Shown: positions 10,131 to 23,219, counted from the stretch's first letter. The stretch is DNA of 64,000 nucleotides from Pisolithus tinctorius (GCA_024663395.1 JANFAH010000080.1:124001-188000); one strand, 5' to 3'. Numbers and translations: made by a program. Notes: generated by a model from the letters alone, not told the origin.

Positions 10131-10592
10131 TGTAGGGAACGAGTTCGAGTTCCCTAGGAGAATCCGTCTTGGTCAGGGGTTTAGGGGTGGAAGGACTTGT
10201 TTTATTTCTTGCCTTTGTTTTTGTGTTTGTACCCCTGGACTTGGTGGCGAGCAGCCGCGTTGCTGACTAAGCACGTGTGCTGTGTTCGCGCGAGTTCAGT
10301 TTACCATAGAACCAGTACATGTCACAGGCCCTCAGTAGCAGGGTGATTTAGTCTCGCAATTCGGCGAGTTTTTGAGGTTAGATTTATTACTTTGGGGAGT
10401 ACCCAAAGTGCCAGGAGGACTGGCAAGAGTATTAGACAGGCACAGCTAAGTATCTTTTTTTTCTAGTTCGCATTTTTTACCTTTTTACTACACTTCTTTC
10501 TCCAGAGAGAACCTCCCTTTTGGGTCGAGCACTAAACTCGCCCATTACTGACTATTACCATTATAGGTACATTCATTTTACCTATTCCTACA
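10131..10592 (+). repeat. 3' LTR of element A
   Basis: Same 462-bp sequence as 3729-4190, with no difference noticed by eye. Confidence 0.95.
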
Positions 10593-10596
10593 TCGG

Positions 10597-10904
10597 TATG
10601 ACTCGTCTTACCTTAACAAGGAGGTGGGTAAATGGGTTGAACATTTTCAAATGTTTGTTCCACAGGTACTCTACATATGTATATAAACCTGCATGTATTG
10701 TACTAGCTCCCCATTCAAAATCTACTTTGCAACCTGCCTTAGCTCTGCTCACTGTACCCAAGAGGACTCGACAGTACAACTTCGGCTGGCCAAGACTAGT
10801 GCTCCATTCGCTAGTGAAGTTAAATTATGCGTCACTTCTCATGCAGTCACATGCTTGTGTTAACACACTCAATTCATGATGTGATACAAGTCGTCAGCAT
10901 AACA
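10597..10904 (+). repeat. 5' LTR of element D, second part
   Basis: Continues the LTR interrupted at 3728 and matches 34492-34798. It ends GTCAGCATAACA at 10904. Confidence 0.9.
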
Positions 10905-11061
10905 GAAGATTTCGAATCACCTGGACACATCAAAGCCCAGATTACTTTTCAGATACCTGTGGTCTGGAATCCTTGCTAGGCAAAATAGCCTGCAAAACAA
11001 CCACCTCCCACCACTCTTACAGGAACCACTGGTTTAACATCAGTGAGCTAGCCCCTAACCT

Positions 11062-12570
11062 TTGGCACTAACCTTCCACTTCATCAATGTGTCTTTGAAC
11101 TGCCAAGAAGAAGGAAGTAAGAGGCCCCCATCAGCAGCCTCTTCGTTCAAACCTCCCATACCTTCTCGAAAAGGAAAAGAAGTCCTCCAAGTGAGGCCAC
11201 TTATCTGTCACCCTTTGGTTCAAACTCCAAACCCTTGTATAGGTCTTGAAGACCCACCAGTAAGGCCCCAACTAGGGCAAGCAGCAGAATTGACCTTGCC
11301 AGTAAACTTTACTTCATACCGTGACCTGAAGCCTCCAGGCTCGGATATTGATACTCAACCACAAGGGACAGCCAGACCAGTGGACCCCTCTTCCAGTTCT
11401 TCAACTGACATTTACCTTCCTACTACTTCAGCCAACCAGATGGCAGAAGAACTTGCACACCAAACCTCTGGACTAAACATCCAGGACCTGTTCACTGGCC
11501 AGACTAGGGTAACCCCTGAAATGGCTGCTGAGTTTTACAAGTCACTCTTCAGTAGAGACGTGGTAAGGCCTAAAGGCCCCTCCCAAGGTTCCGAGGAGAA
11601 AGGAAAGGAACACGACTCTAAGGGAGGTGAACTGAAAGAAATCAGCCTGAACAAGCCCTTCTCTTACAATGGAGCACACCAGGACTTTTCAGCCTGGTTA
11701 AGTAGCATCAAACTTTATCTCACCACCAACGACCATGTGTACTATGAGGATCAATCCAAGATCATGTTCACCCTATCCTACATGGGTAGTGGTTCAGCCT
11801 GTGCCTTTGCAGAAGCCTATGTCAACGAAAATACGACTGCACTTGGAGACCTCAAGATCTTCAATGGGTGGGACAAGTTTGTCATGAAGTTGAAAGAAAC
11901 CTTCCAAGTAGGAGATGCCAAAGCTACCGCACTAATCTACCTCTCCGCCATTTGCCAAGGAGACTGATCCCTTCATGAATATATTGCGGACTTCTGCAAC
12001 TGTCTCAACAAGGCCCAGATATCCACCTGTGATACTACCACTGCAGTGTTCTTCGGAAAAGGCCTTAATGAGGAGGTCAACAAGTGGATCCTTATGTCAG
12101 GACCCAAACCTGACACTGTGGAAGATTGGATCTGCCAAGCAACAGCAGTGCGCACAGCGATGGCTACTCTCAAGGTCTTCTCTGGAAAGGCAACCTTCCA
12201 AGACTGCTCCTATTTGTGGAAACAGGAACAAGGTTCTCACAGATCAAAATGCTCTTCATCTCCGAAACTCCTGCATCGAGACCCTTATGCCATGGATGTT
12301 GATCAGAAGTCCAAGGTCCGATCACAGAGCAAAGCTCCTACCTGTTATGGATGCAGTAAGACAGGGCACATGAAGTCTAAATGCCCCTTGTCCACAACAA
12401 GCAGCAGGTCTTCCTTGGCCCAGAAGTTCCACACTCACATCCTGGCAATGCTCGAGGAGTTTGACAAGAATTCTGAAGAGGAGGAAGATTCAGAACCTGT
12501 AGACCACTATAGTGGGGAGAATGACAAACCCACAGACAACAGGGGACTGAAAGGGAACCTGGATTTTTGA
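11062..12570 (+). pseudogene. gag of element D, frameshifted
   Basis: Gag polyprotein of a chromovirus, which would form the particle and bind RNA. The first frame (11062-11967) has a Pro/Ser-rich head and a retrotransposon gag core (FSAWLSSIKLYL). The second frame (about 11975-12570) continues the core (GLNEEVNKWIL) and ends with a CCHC zinc knuckle CYGCSKTGHMKSKC at about 12342-12383 and an acidic tail. The frame change near 11960-11975 is a disabling mutation, since both halves are needed. CpG decay is evident. The next frame overlaps by four bases, as in gag-pol. Confidence 0.8.
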
Positions 12571-15463
12571 AAGGCTTTCCTGGTGTAGCATCAGGAAGAG
12601 AGCCCATAGTATCCCGCAAGATAGAGGTTAAGATAGGAACTGAGAAAGTGTATGATTACGAACAAGATATGTCAATCACTTCTATTGCTGGTTTTGCTTA
12701 CCTTGTCAATCACCAAAACACTACCATCCGAACAATCCTAGACTCAGGTGCCGAAACAAACATCATCGATCCTGTGATAGTTGAGAAATACAACATCCTG
12801 ACATGAAAGATTGCAAGACCATGGGAGTCTAGAAGCTACAAGGGAAGAACTGGAGATTGGGTAACCCATATTGCTTCCTTCAGAGCCAAGATCTGGGGAA
12901 AAACCATGTGCATCTGCACATATGTCCTCAAGCTTGGGAATTGGGAGTCCCTCCTCCTCAGCATGCCCTGGCTCAAAGAACACAACCCAATAATCAGCTG
13001 GACCTCCAGAAAGTTGATAGCTTGGGGAGAACTCAACCATGGCCTTGACAAGAAAAACTGTGTCCATGGAACCAACTTTGCAAGGACCATCAAGATAAAC
13101 CATGCCTCAATTTCCACAAAACTCGAGGCTTCACATATACAAGCAGAAGTGGAGTTGCCTCCAGAATATTGAGATTTTTCAGTAGTCTTCTCCGAAGAAG
13201 AAATCCCTCTTCCGCCTCATCAAGGTTTCCTCAATCACAAAATATGCTTGAAGCCTGGCTTCCAACCGAAGAAAGGAGCAATCTATCTGCTTTCCATCAA
13301 CAAACTTAAGGGTCTTGATGAGTTCATTGACAAAAATCTCAAATGCAGAAAAATTCACCCCTCAAAATCTTCACAAGCTGCACCTGTGTTTTTCATAGGA
13401 AAGAAAGACAGTAAAAGATGACTCATCCAAGATTACCAGTACCTGAACTCTCACACTATCATCGACTCGTACCCCCTCCCCGATGTAAAAACCCTTCTCA
13501 ATGAACTTGCTGACTCATGCTACTTCGCCAAGTTCAATGTTCACTGGGGGTTCACAAATATAAGGGTGAAGGAGGGCAACGAGTGGAAAGGGGCATTCAT
13601 CACCCCTAGAGGCCTCTTTGAACCTATGGTAATGTTCTTTGGGCAGTGTAACTCACCACTGACATTCCAGAGGTACATGGACCACATGTTCGGAGAACTC
13701 AAGAATGAGAGGAAGGCTGTCATTTTCATGGATGATGTCACCATACATTCAAAAACAAAGGAAGGACTGCACACAGCTGTCTGCTGCTTTTTGCAGATCA
13801 CCTCGAAGGAACACTTGCACCTCAAACTTAAGAAGTGTACTTTCGAAGCCAAAGAAATAGAGTTTCTAGGGTTTGTGATCCATCAGGGTCAGTACGAACC
13901 ATCGGAGATTAAAATCGAAGCCATCAAAACTTGGCCTGCCCTGACAACCCTGAAGGAACTCCATTCCTTCCTCGGCTTCTGTAACTTCTACCAGCAGTTC
14001 ATTTCCAGCTTCTCACAAACTGCCCAGCCACTACATGACCTGTCCAAGAAAAATGCGAAATGGACCTGGGGACTGGAACAGACTTCCGCCTTTGAAGCCC
14101 TGAAGAAGGCCCTCTCATCTAAACCTGTTCTTCGTCTTCCAGACCTCCAGAAGCCCTTTGTACTCCACACTGATGCCTCAAAGCTCGGCACTGGTGCAGT
14201 CCTGTCTCAAGCTGACAACTCGGGAACACTTCATCCCTGTGCGTATATGTCACAGTCACTTACCAGAGCAGAGCAAAACTACCAAGTCTACAACTTGGAG
14301 ATGTTAGCAGTAATGCATGCCCTCAAGCAGTGGCACCCATACTTGCTCTCCCCCCTGGAACTGACTTGGGTCTATACAGACCACCAAAATATCACATACT
14401 ACACGCAACCTCAGAAGCTGACTGCCCAACAAGCCCACTGGCAGGCTACCCTGCAGGAGTACCCACTCCAGTTTGTCCACATCGCAGGAACAAAGAATTC
14501 TGCTGCTGACACTCTCTCCCACCACTCGGACTTCAATGCCAAGTCCACTACCATCTCTACCCTCCTTCCGAAGGCTGTTTGGCTTGAGGGGGGGGGTGAG
14601 ACCCTCTGTTGTTTCCCTTTTCAAGATCGACTGGACTGTCCCTGAGCCTTCAAAAGCTCCAAAACCCATTCAAAAGGTCTCCTTCAGGGAACCGAAACCC
14701 ACTGAGTGCCCATCTGAGGAAGGGCCAAAGGCTCAGAAGGGTAAGGGACACGTCTTCCAGCTGAATGCCGACCTCTACCAGGAGGTGAAAAAGGCTTCTG
14801 AATCCTTCTCCACTCTGGAAACAATGGAAGGGTCCAACAGGGTCAGAAGGAAAGGCAGAAGAATCTTCGTACCAGAACCAGTCTGCCAGGACATCCTTTG
14901 ACAATACCATGATATCCCTGTGTTTGGACACCCCAGAGTAAAAGCAATGACAAAGAAAATGAACAAATATGTGTGGTGGCCTGGAATGTATCAGTCCATC
15001 CACAACTACTGCAGGGGATGTCCTTCCTGCCAGGCCAATAAGGTTAACACACACCTGATGACCCCGCCAGTAACACCACACAATGTAGCAAAGAACCCCT
15101 TCCCATTCAAACAGATCTCTATGGATCTGGTAACTGACCTACCCCTCTCTGGTGGAAGATATGATTCCATCCTCACCATCATCGATCAGGGGTTGACTAA
15201 GGGTGCATTCTTCCTACCAACTACTAAGATGGTGGACAGTGTTGGTATAGCAGACCTCTACCATGCCTACATGTACCCCCACTGGGGTGTCCCCGAGGCT
15301 GTTATTTCAGACCGAGGCCCTCAGTTCATTTCCACCTTCACAAGGGACCTCTACCACTCCCTCAGAGTCAAATTGAAAGCCTCCACTGCTTACCATCCAC
15401 AAACCAATGGCAAAGTGGAACATGTAAACCAGGAGGTCAGCACCTACCTATGCATGTATGTGG
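12567..15463 (+). pseudogene. pol of element D, first part (protease, RT, RNase H, integrase start)
   Basis: The order is aspartic protease (ILDSGAETNII near 12736), reverse transcriptase (VIFMDDVTIHS near 13720), RNase H (VLHTDASKLGTGAVL near 14160), then integrase. The integrase has an HHCC zinc region (CRGCPSCQA near 15013), a DDE core (ISMDLVTDLP, VISDRGPQF) and NGKVEHVNQEV before the break. In-frame stops interrupt it near 12804, 13171, 13420 and 14899, mostly TGA where Arg CGA is expected, plus at least one frameshift. The first catalytic Asp of the RT (usual FDVRWGY) reads FNVHWGF. Element B cuts the gene at 15463; it resumes at 31893. Confidence 0.85.
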
Positions 15464-15935
15464 TGTAGGAATAGGTAATAAGAAGTACCTAGAAATAGTA
15501 ATAGTCAGTAATGGGCGAGTTTAGTGCTCGACCCAAAAAGGGAGGTCCTGTTTCGAGAAAAGAAGAAGTAGTAAAATGTAAAAAATGCGAACTGAAAATG
15601 AATACTTAGCTCTGCCTGACCAATATCTCTTGCCAGTCCTCCTGGCACTTTGGGTACTCCCCAAAGTAATAAATCTAACTTCTAAAACTCACCAAAATGT
15701 GAGACTAAATCACCCTACTACTGAGGGCCTGTGACATGGATTGGTTGTTATGGTAAACTGAACTTGCATGAACACAGTGCATGTGCTTAGTCAGCAACAT
15801 GGCTGCTCGCCACTAAGTCCAGTGGTACAATGCAAAAAAAAACAAAAGAGGGAAATAAAACAAAAGAAAAACTCTCCACCCCTGAACTCATGACCCAGCC
15901 TGCTTCCCCTAGGGAACTCAAACTCGTTCCCTACA
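15464..15935 (-). repeat. 3' LTR of element B
   Basis: Reverse complement of the A-family LTR with many transitions. It ends GTTCCCTACA at 15935 on the plus strand. Confidence 0.92.
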
Positions 15936-17300
15936 TCCAAGGGGCAGTTTAGAATTCAACTGTCCTTGGTCACTCTCCTCCCCACACAAACATCCTTGCC
16001 CTCACACCTACTTCCCTCAACCTTTGAACATGGCACCTTGCCCCTCTAACCTCGCACTACTCGAACACAACTCCCTCCTCTCCCAAGACCTGCTCCCGAC
16101 TTTGCAGAAAAAACCCTCTTGGTCCTCAAATCCTCTCGCCCTCGAACACAACCCTCAAAACCCAAACCTCGCACCAAACAACAATGGAGATAAACTCCAG
16201 GCAACCGAACAAGTGAGTGATAACTCAAGTGCAGAGCAAGTCAACGACTGCTCTTCAAGGCACAGTTTCGGTGTGAAATGGTAACGCAGCACTGTGGCTG
16301 ATACAGCAGACATATGCCATTTACAAGGCAGTTCGAAGACATATATGTACCTAAAAAAAAAACTCTTGCTCAGTCATGTATTTACTATCCTTATACACAT
16401 ATATGCTCTCGACCACTGCTTGTCCTTAAGATGATTTAGCACCAATAAAAACAATGGAACTCGAAATTATAAGTCAGGGTGAGTAGAATCACCCAGAGGC
16501 TGGCACAACTCGGTTGAGTGACATCACACAAAGTAAAACTTGTATTAAAGAAAACTCTATATCAATACACTCACCAGGACTTTCACTTCATCCATCTGTC
16601 CCATTCCCATTTCGACAGCCTCGACTCTCTGCACATGCACGCACTTGATCTCTCATACCCCATCTGGTATTTTGTCTGGTGGCCAAAGCCCTTGCAAAGT
16701 GTCGCTGAGTGACCTCGAGTTGCCTGTCTTCATTTGCTACCTTTTCAACCCCAGACCCAAAGGGTACTGACATAGTATATGTTCGAACCAAAATAAAACC
16801 TGTCACCTTTAGTCTGTAGACTCTCGAGTCCTCTTCAATGATAGGTCTTTGACCCCAACGAGTGTAGGTGCTAATCTTGTTCGACTTTGGTTGTTGGCCT
16901 TCAACCTCGCAGTCGGGTGGACGAAGTCTTGAAGCTAAGTACTGATGGACAGCTTCGAGCCGTCCATCCCCATCGATTGCCTTTTCCTTTGCACTAAAGT
17001 ACCTGTACTTCGCAGTATAAAGTGTTCAAATCAAAACTAAAAAGGGTACCTGGACTTCATATATCCCCTTCCTGAGTTTCCCCTCCTTGTTTGATGCTAG
17101 CCTCGAAACCTTTCCACAGGGGAGCTTCATCTTCACAACTTGGTGGCTATCTTCTTTCACTACCAGGTCTTCACACTCTGCCTTCGACATGCACCCCTCT
17201 GCGCTAAGGGCTGGTACCACTGCATTAAGGTCACTTGAGTCTTCGCTTGTACTTCCTAGCTCTTCATGTAACCTTCATACTCATAAACACGACTGCCTTT
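15936..17300 (-). other. 3' internal region of element B
   Basis: Counterpart of 9.0-10.1 kb of A. It holds weak intron-like segments (for example around 17000-17050 and 16750-16800 on the minus strand) and otherwise no intact frame. The plus-strand open frames here are antisense shadows. Confidence 0.5.
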
Positions 17301-17349
17301 GGTCGTAGTCACCAGGTACTCTGAAACAACATGATTGTAAGTAAGTTAA

Positions 17350-20300
17350 CACGAAACAAAAACAAAAACTTGGATCGTCACATGCAGCAATTGGGGCCTT
17401 CCTGCTGTCCCTCCAATGGGGGACTTCTCCCAGTTCGAAACACTGTCCCTCAGTGTCAAAATGCAGCACTGCAGTACATAACTCGCCCATAGGCTGTTGG
17501 GTTCAATGTGTGATATCTCAAAGTTCCTTGTCAGGTGGCTTTGGTGAACATCAAGCTCGCCTCGACCCCCATCGAACTGGTCCCTTGTTTTCATACTTTG
17601 CCTTCTCACCCCACTCATAGTAACACCACCAGATTGCACCATGTTGCTTCGACTCTTCGACTTGTTGTTTCTCCTTGTATACCACTGTGGGATTGTGTAC
17701 TGGAGGCCTTTTGCAGCCAGTAGCCTCATTGGCATCTTCTAAGACCTCGTGTGCCCTAGAATAATGTAGCTTTAAGCAAAACGCATCAGGGAAGAAACTA
17801 AAATTCAGGCTGTCAGGCCCATCTGGTATGGCCTCTATGCATCTCGCATGTCGAGCATCTTCTTCTGCCATCAAAGACTGTTGCTGTAGTCCGATTGGTA
17901 TTCGTCGGACTTGTCTCTCCATATGTCCATGCGTTCTTTGCTTGTAGTCTCTTGTAGACCCTTGAATTGTGGTTGCTGTCTGTCATAGATATCTGTTTTT
18001 CCTATAATAACAAGGAGGTAAGTATGGTGTCCTAAAATCAAAATGAGAACATGAGCTGTCGAGCTCAGCGTGTAAATCCACAAGGCCTCTCCTCCTTCGA
18101 ACGACTTCTGTTGCTTCAAACAACCATCGATCGCTGGCAGACCACTCCACCATCCTTCGTACTCTTGTTCCCTCCCCTAGTCGCTCATATGTACTTTGTA
18201 CCTTTGGGCCTGATAGTCCTCACTCATGCTCGCTGTGTAGTCCTGTAATGTCCCAGAAATAAATCAGTTCTCCATTTGTGATGGAGAACACTTGTCCTTT
18301 GACTCGAGAATGGACAGTGAGGCACTTGACCTCATGTGAGTCGAATGGGGTGTTGAATGCAGATAGGATGGATTCAGTGTTGGGTGGTGGTGTGACATAG
18401 GGACTGAGTGTCCATGCTGAGCAGTGATATTTGGTTGTGGCACATACAGGAGGGAGAGCATGGTGTAGAGATTTGTTGGACCTCGCTGTCGCACTTTCGA
18501 GGTCTAGATTGGGTTTGCTCGACGTGGTAGAGGAGTAAGAGGGAGGAGGAACAAGCTCATTCCCAATGAGTCTGTGTGTGCTCGCAATGCTCCCAACATA
18601 GGTATAATCGAACAGATTATTGTTGTCACTGACTACTTGGCTGTCTCCAGACCCAAACATCCCTCAGGCGTCATTATATGTGTCGAACGGTTTCTCTGGA
18701 TAGGGTACTTGCTTGTCGACGTTCCCAATGTCAGTGCCAATAAATATGATGCTTGCGGAACTCATGTAGACGAGCCCACCGATGCCAGCTGCGATAGCTG
18801 TGTTGATGACAGCTTGAGTGCCTTTGACATTGGCCTTGATGTAGACGGAGAGGTCTTTCACGCCTCGCCATAGTAAGGTAGTGTGTATGATACATATAAC
18901 GCCCAATCTCTTCAATATATCCAACACATTCCATTCATCTGTGATCCTGGCTCTACAGAACAAGACACCTCCGTGTCTCTGCATGGTACCCAACATGGAG
19001 ACGGTGTCTCCCTTCGCTAACCATTTGGTGACTCATCGACCTGTAAACTCATTTCGATCAGCAGTAAGGTAAGCGTCTTCTCCTCGAAGGGACATGGTCA
19101 CAGGTCATTCTGATCCAAACCTTCGTACTGTAGGTGTGTCGACACCCGAAGGTCCGTTGATACTCTGCAAAAATTCACATTCTCTAAAATGCAGTGGCTG
19201 TAAGCAAAATGATCTAAGACAATAACTAAAACTTGGGCTGTAGAGCCTACTCGGTGTGGTCTCGATACTCCTCACATGTTGTGTATCCTGTTGTGACTTC
19301 AACTCTCGCCCTCGCGTTGCTATTCGTGCTAAGTCTTGTGCACAAGTCTGCCAAGTCGCTTCAAATTCGTTTCCAGAGGCATATTGTAGTCGTCGTACTT
19401 GTATCACTGTAAGTCGATGCGTACTGTCTTCGAAGTTGTCGTCTTCCCTAGGATAACCTATCTGTGAGTAAAAAGTTGCATGACTAAAATAAAAACTTGG
19501 GCCATCACACTTGGTACCCATGTCTGTCAGATCTCGTATCTTCGGTGATCATTGCCATAGATCGAACTGTAGTCTTCGCACTAGCCTTGCCATACTTCCA
19601 TGTGATCTTCATACTTGTCGCTCTGTATGTCAATGCATTCTCCCTTCTGATTCATTGTCTATTCTAGAAAAATGTACCTGTAAGTAAAAAGTTATGAAAC
19701 AAAAATAAAAACTTGAGTCATCAGGCTCCATTTCCACATTCATCAGATGTCGTATCCTCGATGATTGCCGTTGATGTTCGAACCATGGTCGCTGCATTCG
19801 TCTGGCAGTACTTTGTGTTAGCCAGATTTGCTGGTCTGTAAGTTGATGGGTTCCTCCTTCGACGTCGCTGTCTATCCATAGTCGTTGCACTTGTTTCTCC
19901 ATATGCGTCCTTGTCACTGTCGCTTTCGCTCGCTGTGGCAGTAGCTTCCCTACAATACCCGGTAAATAGTCATATTCCCTAAAACATCGGAGGTGTGAGT
20001 AAAACGCCTGAAAGAGAAACATAAAACTTGGGCCTTCAAGCCCAACTGGTGTAGCCTCAACACTCCTTGCACATCGTGCCTCTTGCTCTGACTTCAAACC
20101 TCACTGTCGTGTTGCTATTCGTATTAAGTCTTGCACACAATTCCATAGAGTCACTTCACACTTGTATCTTGTGGCATTTTGCACCCATCATACTTGCAGC
20201 ATTGTAAGTCGATGTGTTCTTTCCTCGAAGTTGTCATCTACTCTAGAATAATGTACTTGTAAGTAAAATGCTGCAAAACAAAAATATAAACTTGAGCCAT

Positions 20301-21960
20301 CAGGGTCTGAGGGCATAGGCCTGTCTTGCAAGACCCTATCATCCATGCATTTCCCAAGTGCAGTGAGTGCTCGCAATAATTGGTGAGCAGGCCTCAGTTT
20401 GAACTCGAGTGCAGCTCACTCATACGTAGCCATAGGTATTGGTATCACGCTTGCACAGCTGTCGCTTGCATCTCGCCATGTACATCTGCTTTCCTTGATG
20501 CCGGTCTCCACTGCGCTCCATGTCCACCGGACTGCTGTCCCTGTCTCATGCAGCCTTTGGTCTGTGTTGAACATTGTTGATGTTGTTGCCACCCAAGTTG
20601 CTACCATTGTTCTTGTCGTACTTCTGCACAATCTTCGATCATAGTTTGTCATAGAGTCTTGCCTCGCAATTGCCTGTCTGCACACGGTTCCATCAGGCAT
20701 AGCATCTGTACCAAATGATAAGAACAATACCACCTTCATGCCTTCAGACCATGCGCCCCATTCATAGTAATACCACTGTATCGTGTCATGTAGTTTCTCC
20801 TTTATGATCCATCGTCTTTCCTCGTAGATCGTTGTAGTTCCTCACACTGTGGTGGCTCGGATGTAGCTCGAGTGTCATCTCGCACATCCATTTTTCCTAG
20901 AATAAGGTAGCTGTAAGTAAAACATTCCGAAATCAAAACAAACCGATGAGCCATCGAGCTCAGTGTCTGCGCTCCTCGCACCCCATCTCCATCGAACGGC
21001 ACTTCCACTCTCATGTGGCCATTGATCTGTGCCAAGTCTAATCATCGTCTTCATTCCTTGTATCGCGATCTTCTGGATGTCAGTCACTCCTTGTTGTAAC
21101 CATCTGATATCCCTAGAGTAAGGTAAATGTAAGTAGAACATTCCAAATTCAAAATGAACCCTTGAGCTGTCATGCTCAGCACTTGCACTCCTTGTGCCTC
21201 GTTCCCATCGAACAGCTGTTCTCGCGTCGCACGTCCTTCGGTCTGTGTAAAATGCTGTCGTTGTCGTTGGTTGTGCTTTTGTCATTGCCATCGCTCGTAA
21301 TCGCAGTAGCTTCTGTATGATATTCTGTAGCACTTGGTATTTCCTAAAATGTGGTAGCTGTGAGTAAAGCATTGCAAAACTAAAAAAAAACCTCGAGCAT
21401 TCAAGCTTGGTAGCCTCCATCGCACTCTGCGCCCATGGAACAGCCAATCTTGCATTGTGTGGCCTGCGATCCTCTTCGAGCACTGTCATAGTCGTTTCTT
21501 GTATTGTGACCATCTGAATGTCGCTCGCCTGTCATCGTATACAGTCGTTTTCCTCCAAATCCATGTTCTTCATGCATTGTCTCCATCGAATGGCACAGTT
21601 GATCTCATATGGCCTTCGATCTGCGCTAGGTCTAGTCATTGTCGTTCTTTGTATCGCGGTTGTTGTCTGTTGTAAATATCTGGTTTCCCTAGAGTAAAAC
21701 AGCTGTAAGTAAAACGCTATGGAATGTAAATGAAACCTTGGGCTGTCGAGCCCAATACCGGCGCTCATCGCACCTCGTTCCCATTGAATGGCTGTTCTAG
21801 CCTCACATGGCCTTCGATCTGTGCCGAGTGTCATCGTCGTCGTCTTTGCTGTCGCTCAAGTCACTGCCGATGTTGCTCTTGTCATCATCACCGTCACTCA
21901 GAGTCGCAGTAACTTCCATACAGTATGCCACTCGCCCCATTCTTCATATTCTTCGACTGC
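17350..21960 (-). repeat. Array of tandem exon-hairpin-intron units in element B
   Basis: On the minus strand at least eleven intron-like segments end CTAG, TTAG or ATAG and contain TTTACTTACA or a close variant. Their CTAG ends lie near 17758, 17999, 19187, 19450, 19664, 19980, 20232, 20898, 21112, 21345 and 21690 (plus coordinates). Several exon ends keep the hairpin, for example GAGCTCGATGGCTC near 20948, GGGCTCGACAGCCC near 21742 and GGGCTTGAAGGCCC near 20032. Others have lost pairing through single transitions. An ERG26-like piece interrupts the array at 18.2-19.1 kb. Confidence 0.75.
18220..19080 (-). pseudogene. Captured ERG26-like fragment in element B (two collinear parts)
   Basis: Reading leftwards on the minus strand, the first part (about 19080-18664) has NAD-domain landmarks VLDILKRLGVICIIHT, GTQAVINTAIAAGI, LVYMSSASIIF and YPEKPFDTYND. 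After one TGA and a deletion of the middle of the enzyme, the second part (about 18660-18220) has MFGSGDSQVVS, NNNLFDYTYVGS and VFSITNGELIYFWD. These are the C-terminal landmarks of fungal sterol-4-alpha-carboxylate 3-dehydrogenase. The deletion starts inside the YxxxK catalytic motif. This copy keeps about 25 residues (from GGLVYMSS to DKQV) that A has lost, so the family captured a larger piece before the two copies diverged. Confidence 0.85.
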
Positions 21961-22248
21961 CACGATCTTGCATAGTCGGCCTGTAACAGTAGAGTCGTCA
22001 GTATGTAGTACTTGAGTGCACGCAGCCACAATGCGCTGAGTGGCCACGTGACTCCGCTTAGTCAACATCGCAGGACTTTCTGCACAAGTCCTAATACTGA
22101 GTGCATGCATCGATTTGCTCGACGAATCCTCAAATAGAATATTTATTGCCAACACTGCGTGGCCATGGAATATTTCGAGTGCGAGGGCATCTATCCTCGC
22201 TGTGTGCCTCAACATTTCAATTCACAAAACTTCTTCCGGCAGCTTCCT

Positions 22249-23214
22249 TCATATGACAAGCCACGATGGCTCCTTGATCTGAGTTCTTCTTGCAATAACC
22301 TTCGACTCAATGTGATTCATGTGCTGCAGCACTCTGTGTGAGTCAATGACCTCTTTGTATGCCAACCTATCTGTTTCGGGACTGCCTGTGAGTGTTTCGA
22401 GCCCTTTGACTTCAACTCCTGTGGGCTTCGGGTGTTCTTCAAGCCTTTTGGCTTCGAATTCGAGCAGAATCTTTGATATGAATAGGTTGTCAGTTAACTG
22501 ATGTGTATATCTGCTGACTGCAGGAACTCTGAGGCTGCTTCTTTCACTGCCTTGACCTCTTAGGTAGGACTCCTGTAGTGACACACCAGTAGCCATCAGA
22601 GAAACTTGACATGAACAAAATGAAAAACCCCTTTGAGTGTTGCAATTTGCTTCGAATTCGAATGGGACTTTCGTTGTGAGTGGTTCCTCCACCAATGCAG
22701 GTTTGACTTGCTCGAGTTCTACTGCTTCCTGTAACTCAGTAGTCAGTATTCTGTTCGTACTCAAAGAAAACTCCTGTGTCTCAAAACAGGTTGCTGCGGC
22801 TGCTTCAACGAGCCTGCCAGGGCTTCGGTCTTCACTCTTTGTCTTCTCAGATGAACTTGGTGGCTGCGCATGACTTGTTGAAGCTACTTTGGGTACTTTC
22901 TCGCATTCTATGTATCTTGATAACTCTGTAGATCCCTGTACACTGGTCATCAGCGAGTCGTGTGTAGCTGTAGGCAGAAGACACTTCATAGATAGATGTT
23001 GCTTGTCCGAACTTGATTCTGGGTCACTTTGTGGCTCATAGTAGTCTCCTGTGCTTGTTTGTGCTCGCTCCGAGTGAAATCCTTTGTGTAGTAGTCATGT
23101 TGCTGTGTATGTTACTTGCTGCATGGGCCATGGATCATCCAAGTGTCACCGTTGATCGTCACATCGCATTTTCCGAATGATTTCGTGCCAGAATTCCTTG
23201 TCAAAGCCTTGTAC
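22249..23214 (-). pseudogene. Element B gag-like region, C-terminal part
   Basis: The minus-strand frame at 22249-22989 aligns through its length with residues about 280-520 of the long frame of A (shared PTATHDSL, YIECEKVPK, KTKSEDRSP). It lies left of the insertion of C; the N-terminal gag part is at 30708-31290. Several stops and changes are present. Confidence 0.75.
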
Positions 23215-23219
23215 ATAGC

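Larger units (their letters stand above)
3725..10596 (+). mobile_element. Element A: young non-autonomous LTR retrotransposon (gag-only, intron-unit array, ERG26 fragment)
   Basis: The two 462-bp LTRs (3729-4190 and 10131-10592) look identical by eye and start TGTAGGGAAC and end TTCCTACA. A 4-bp duplication TCGG flanks the element at 3725-3728 and 10593-10596. A tRNA primer-binding-like site starting TGGAGCCCACCGCG begins at 4193, two bases after the LTR. The internal region encodes a gag-like domain but shows no protease, reverse transcriptase or integrase motif. It then carries a tandem array of hairpin and intron units and an ERG26-like fragment. Mobilisation would need enzymes from another element. 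Identical LTRs and retained CpGs mark it as the youngest insertion here. Confidence 0.9.

Noticed and set aside
15464..15935. Solo LTR
   Set aside because: It pairs with 31419-31892 as ends of element B once the insertion of C and the decayed 4-bp duplication are recognised.
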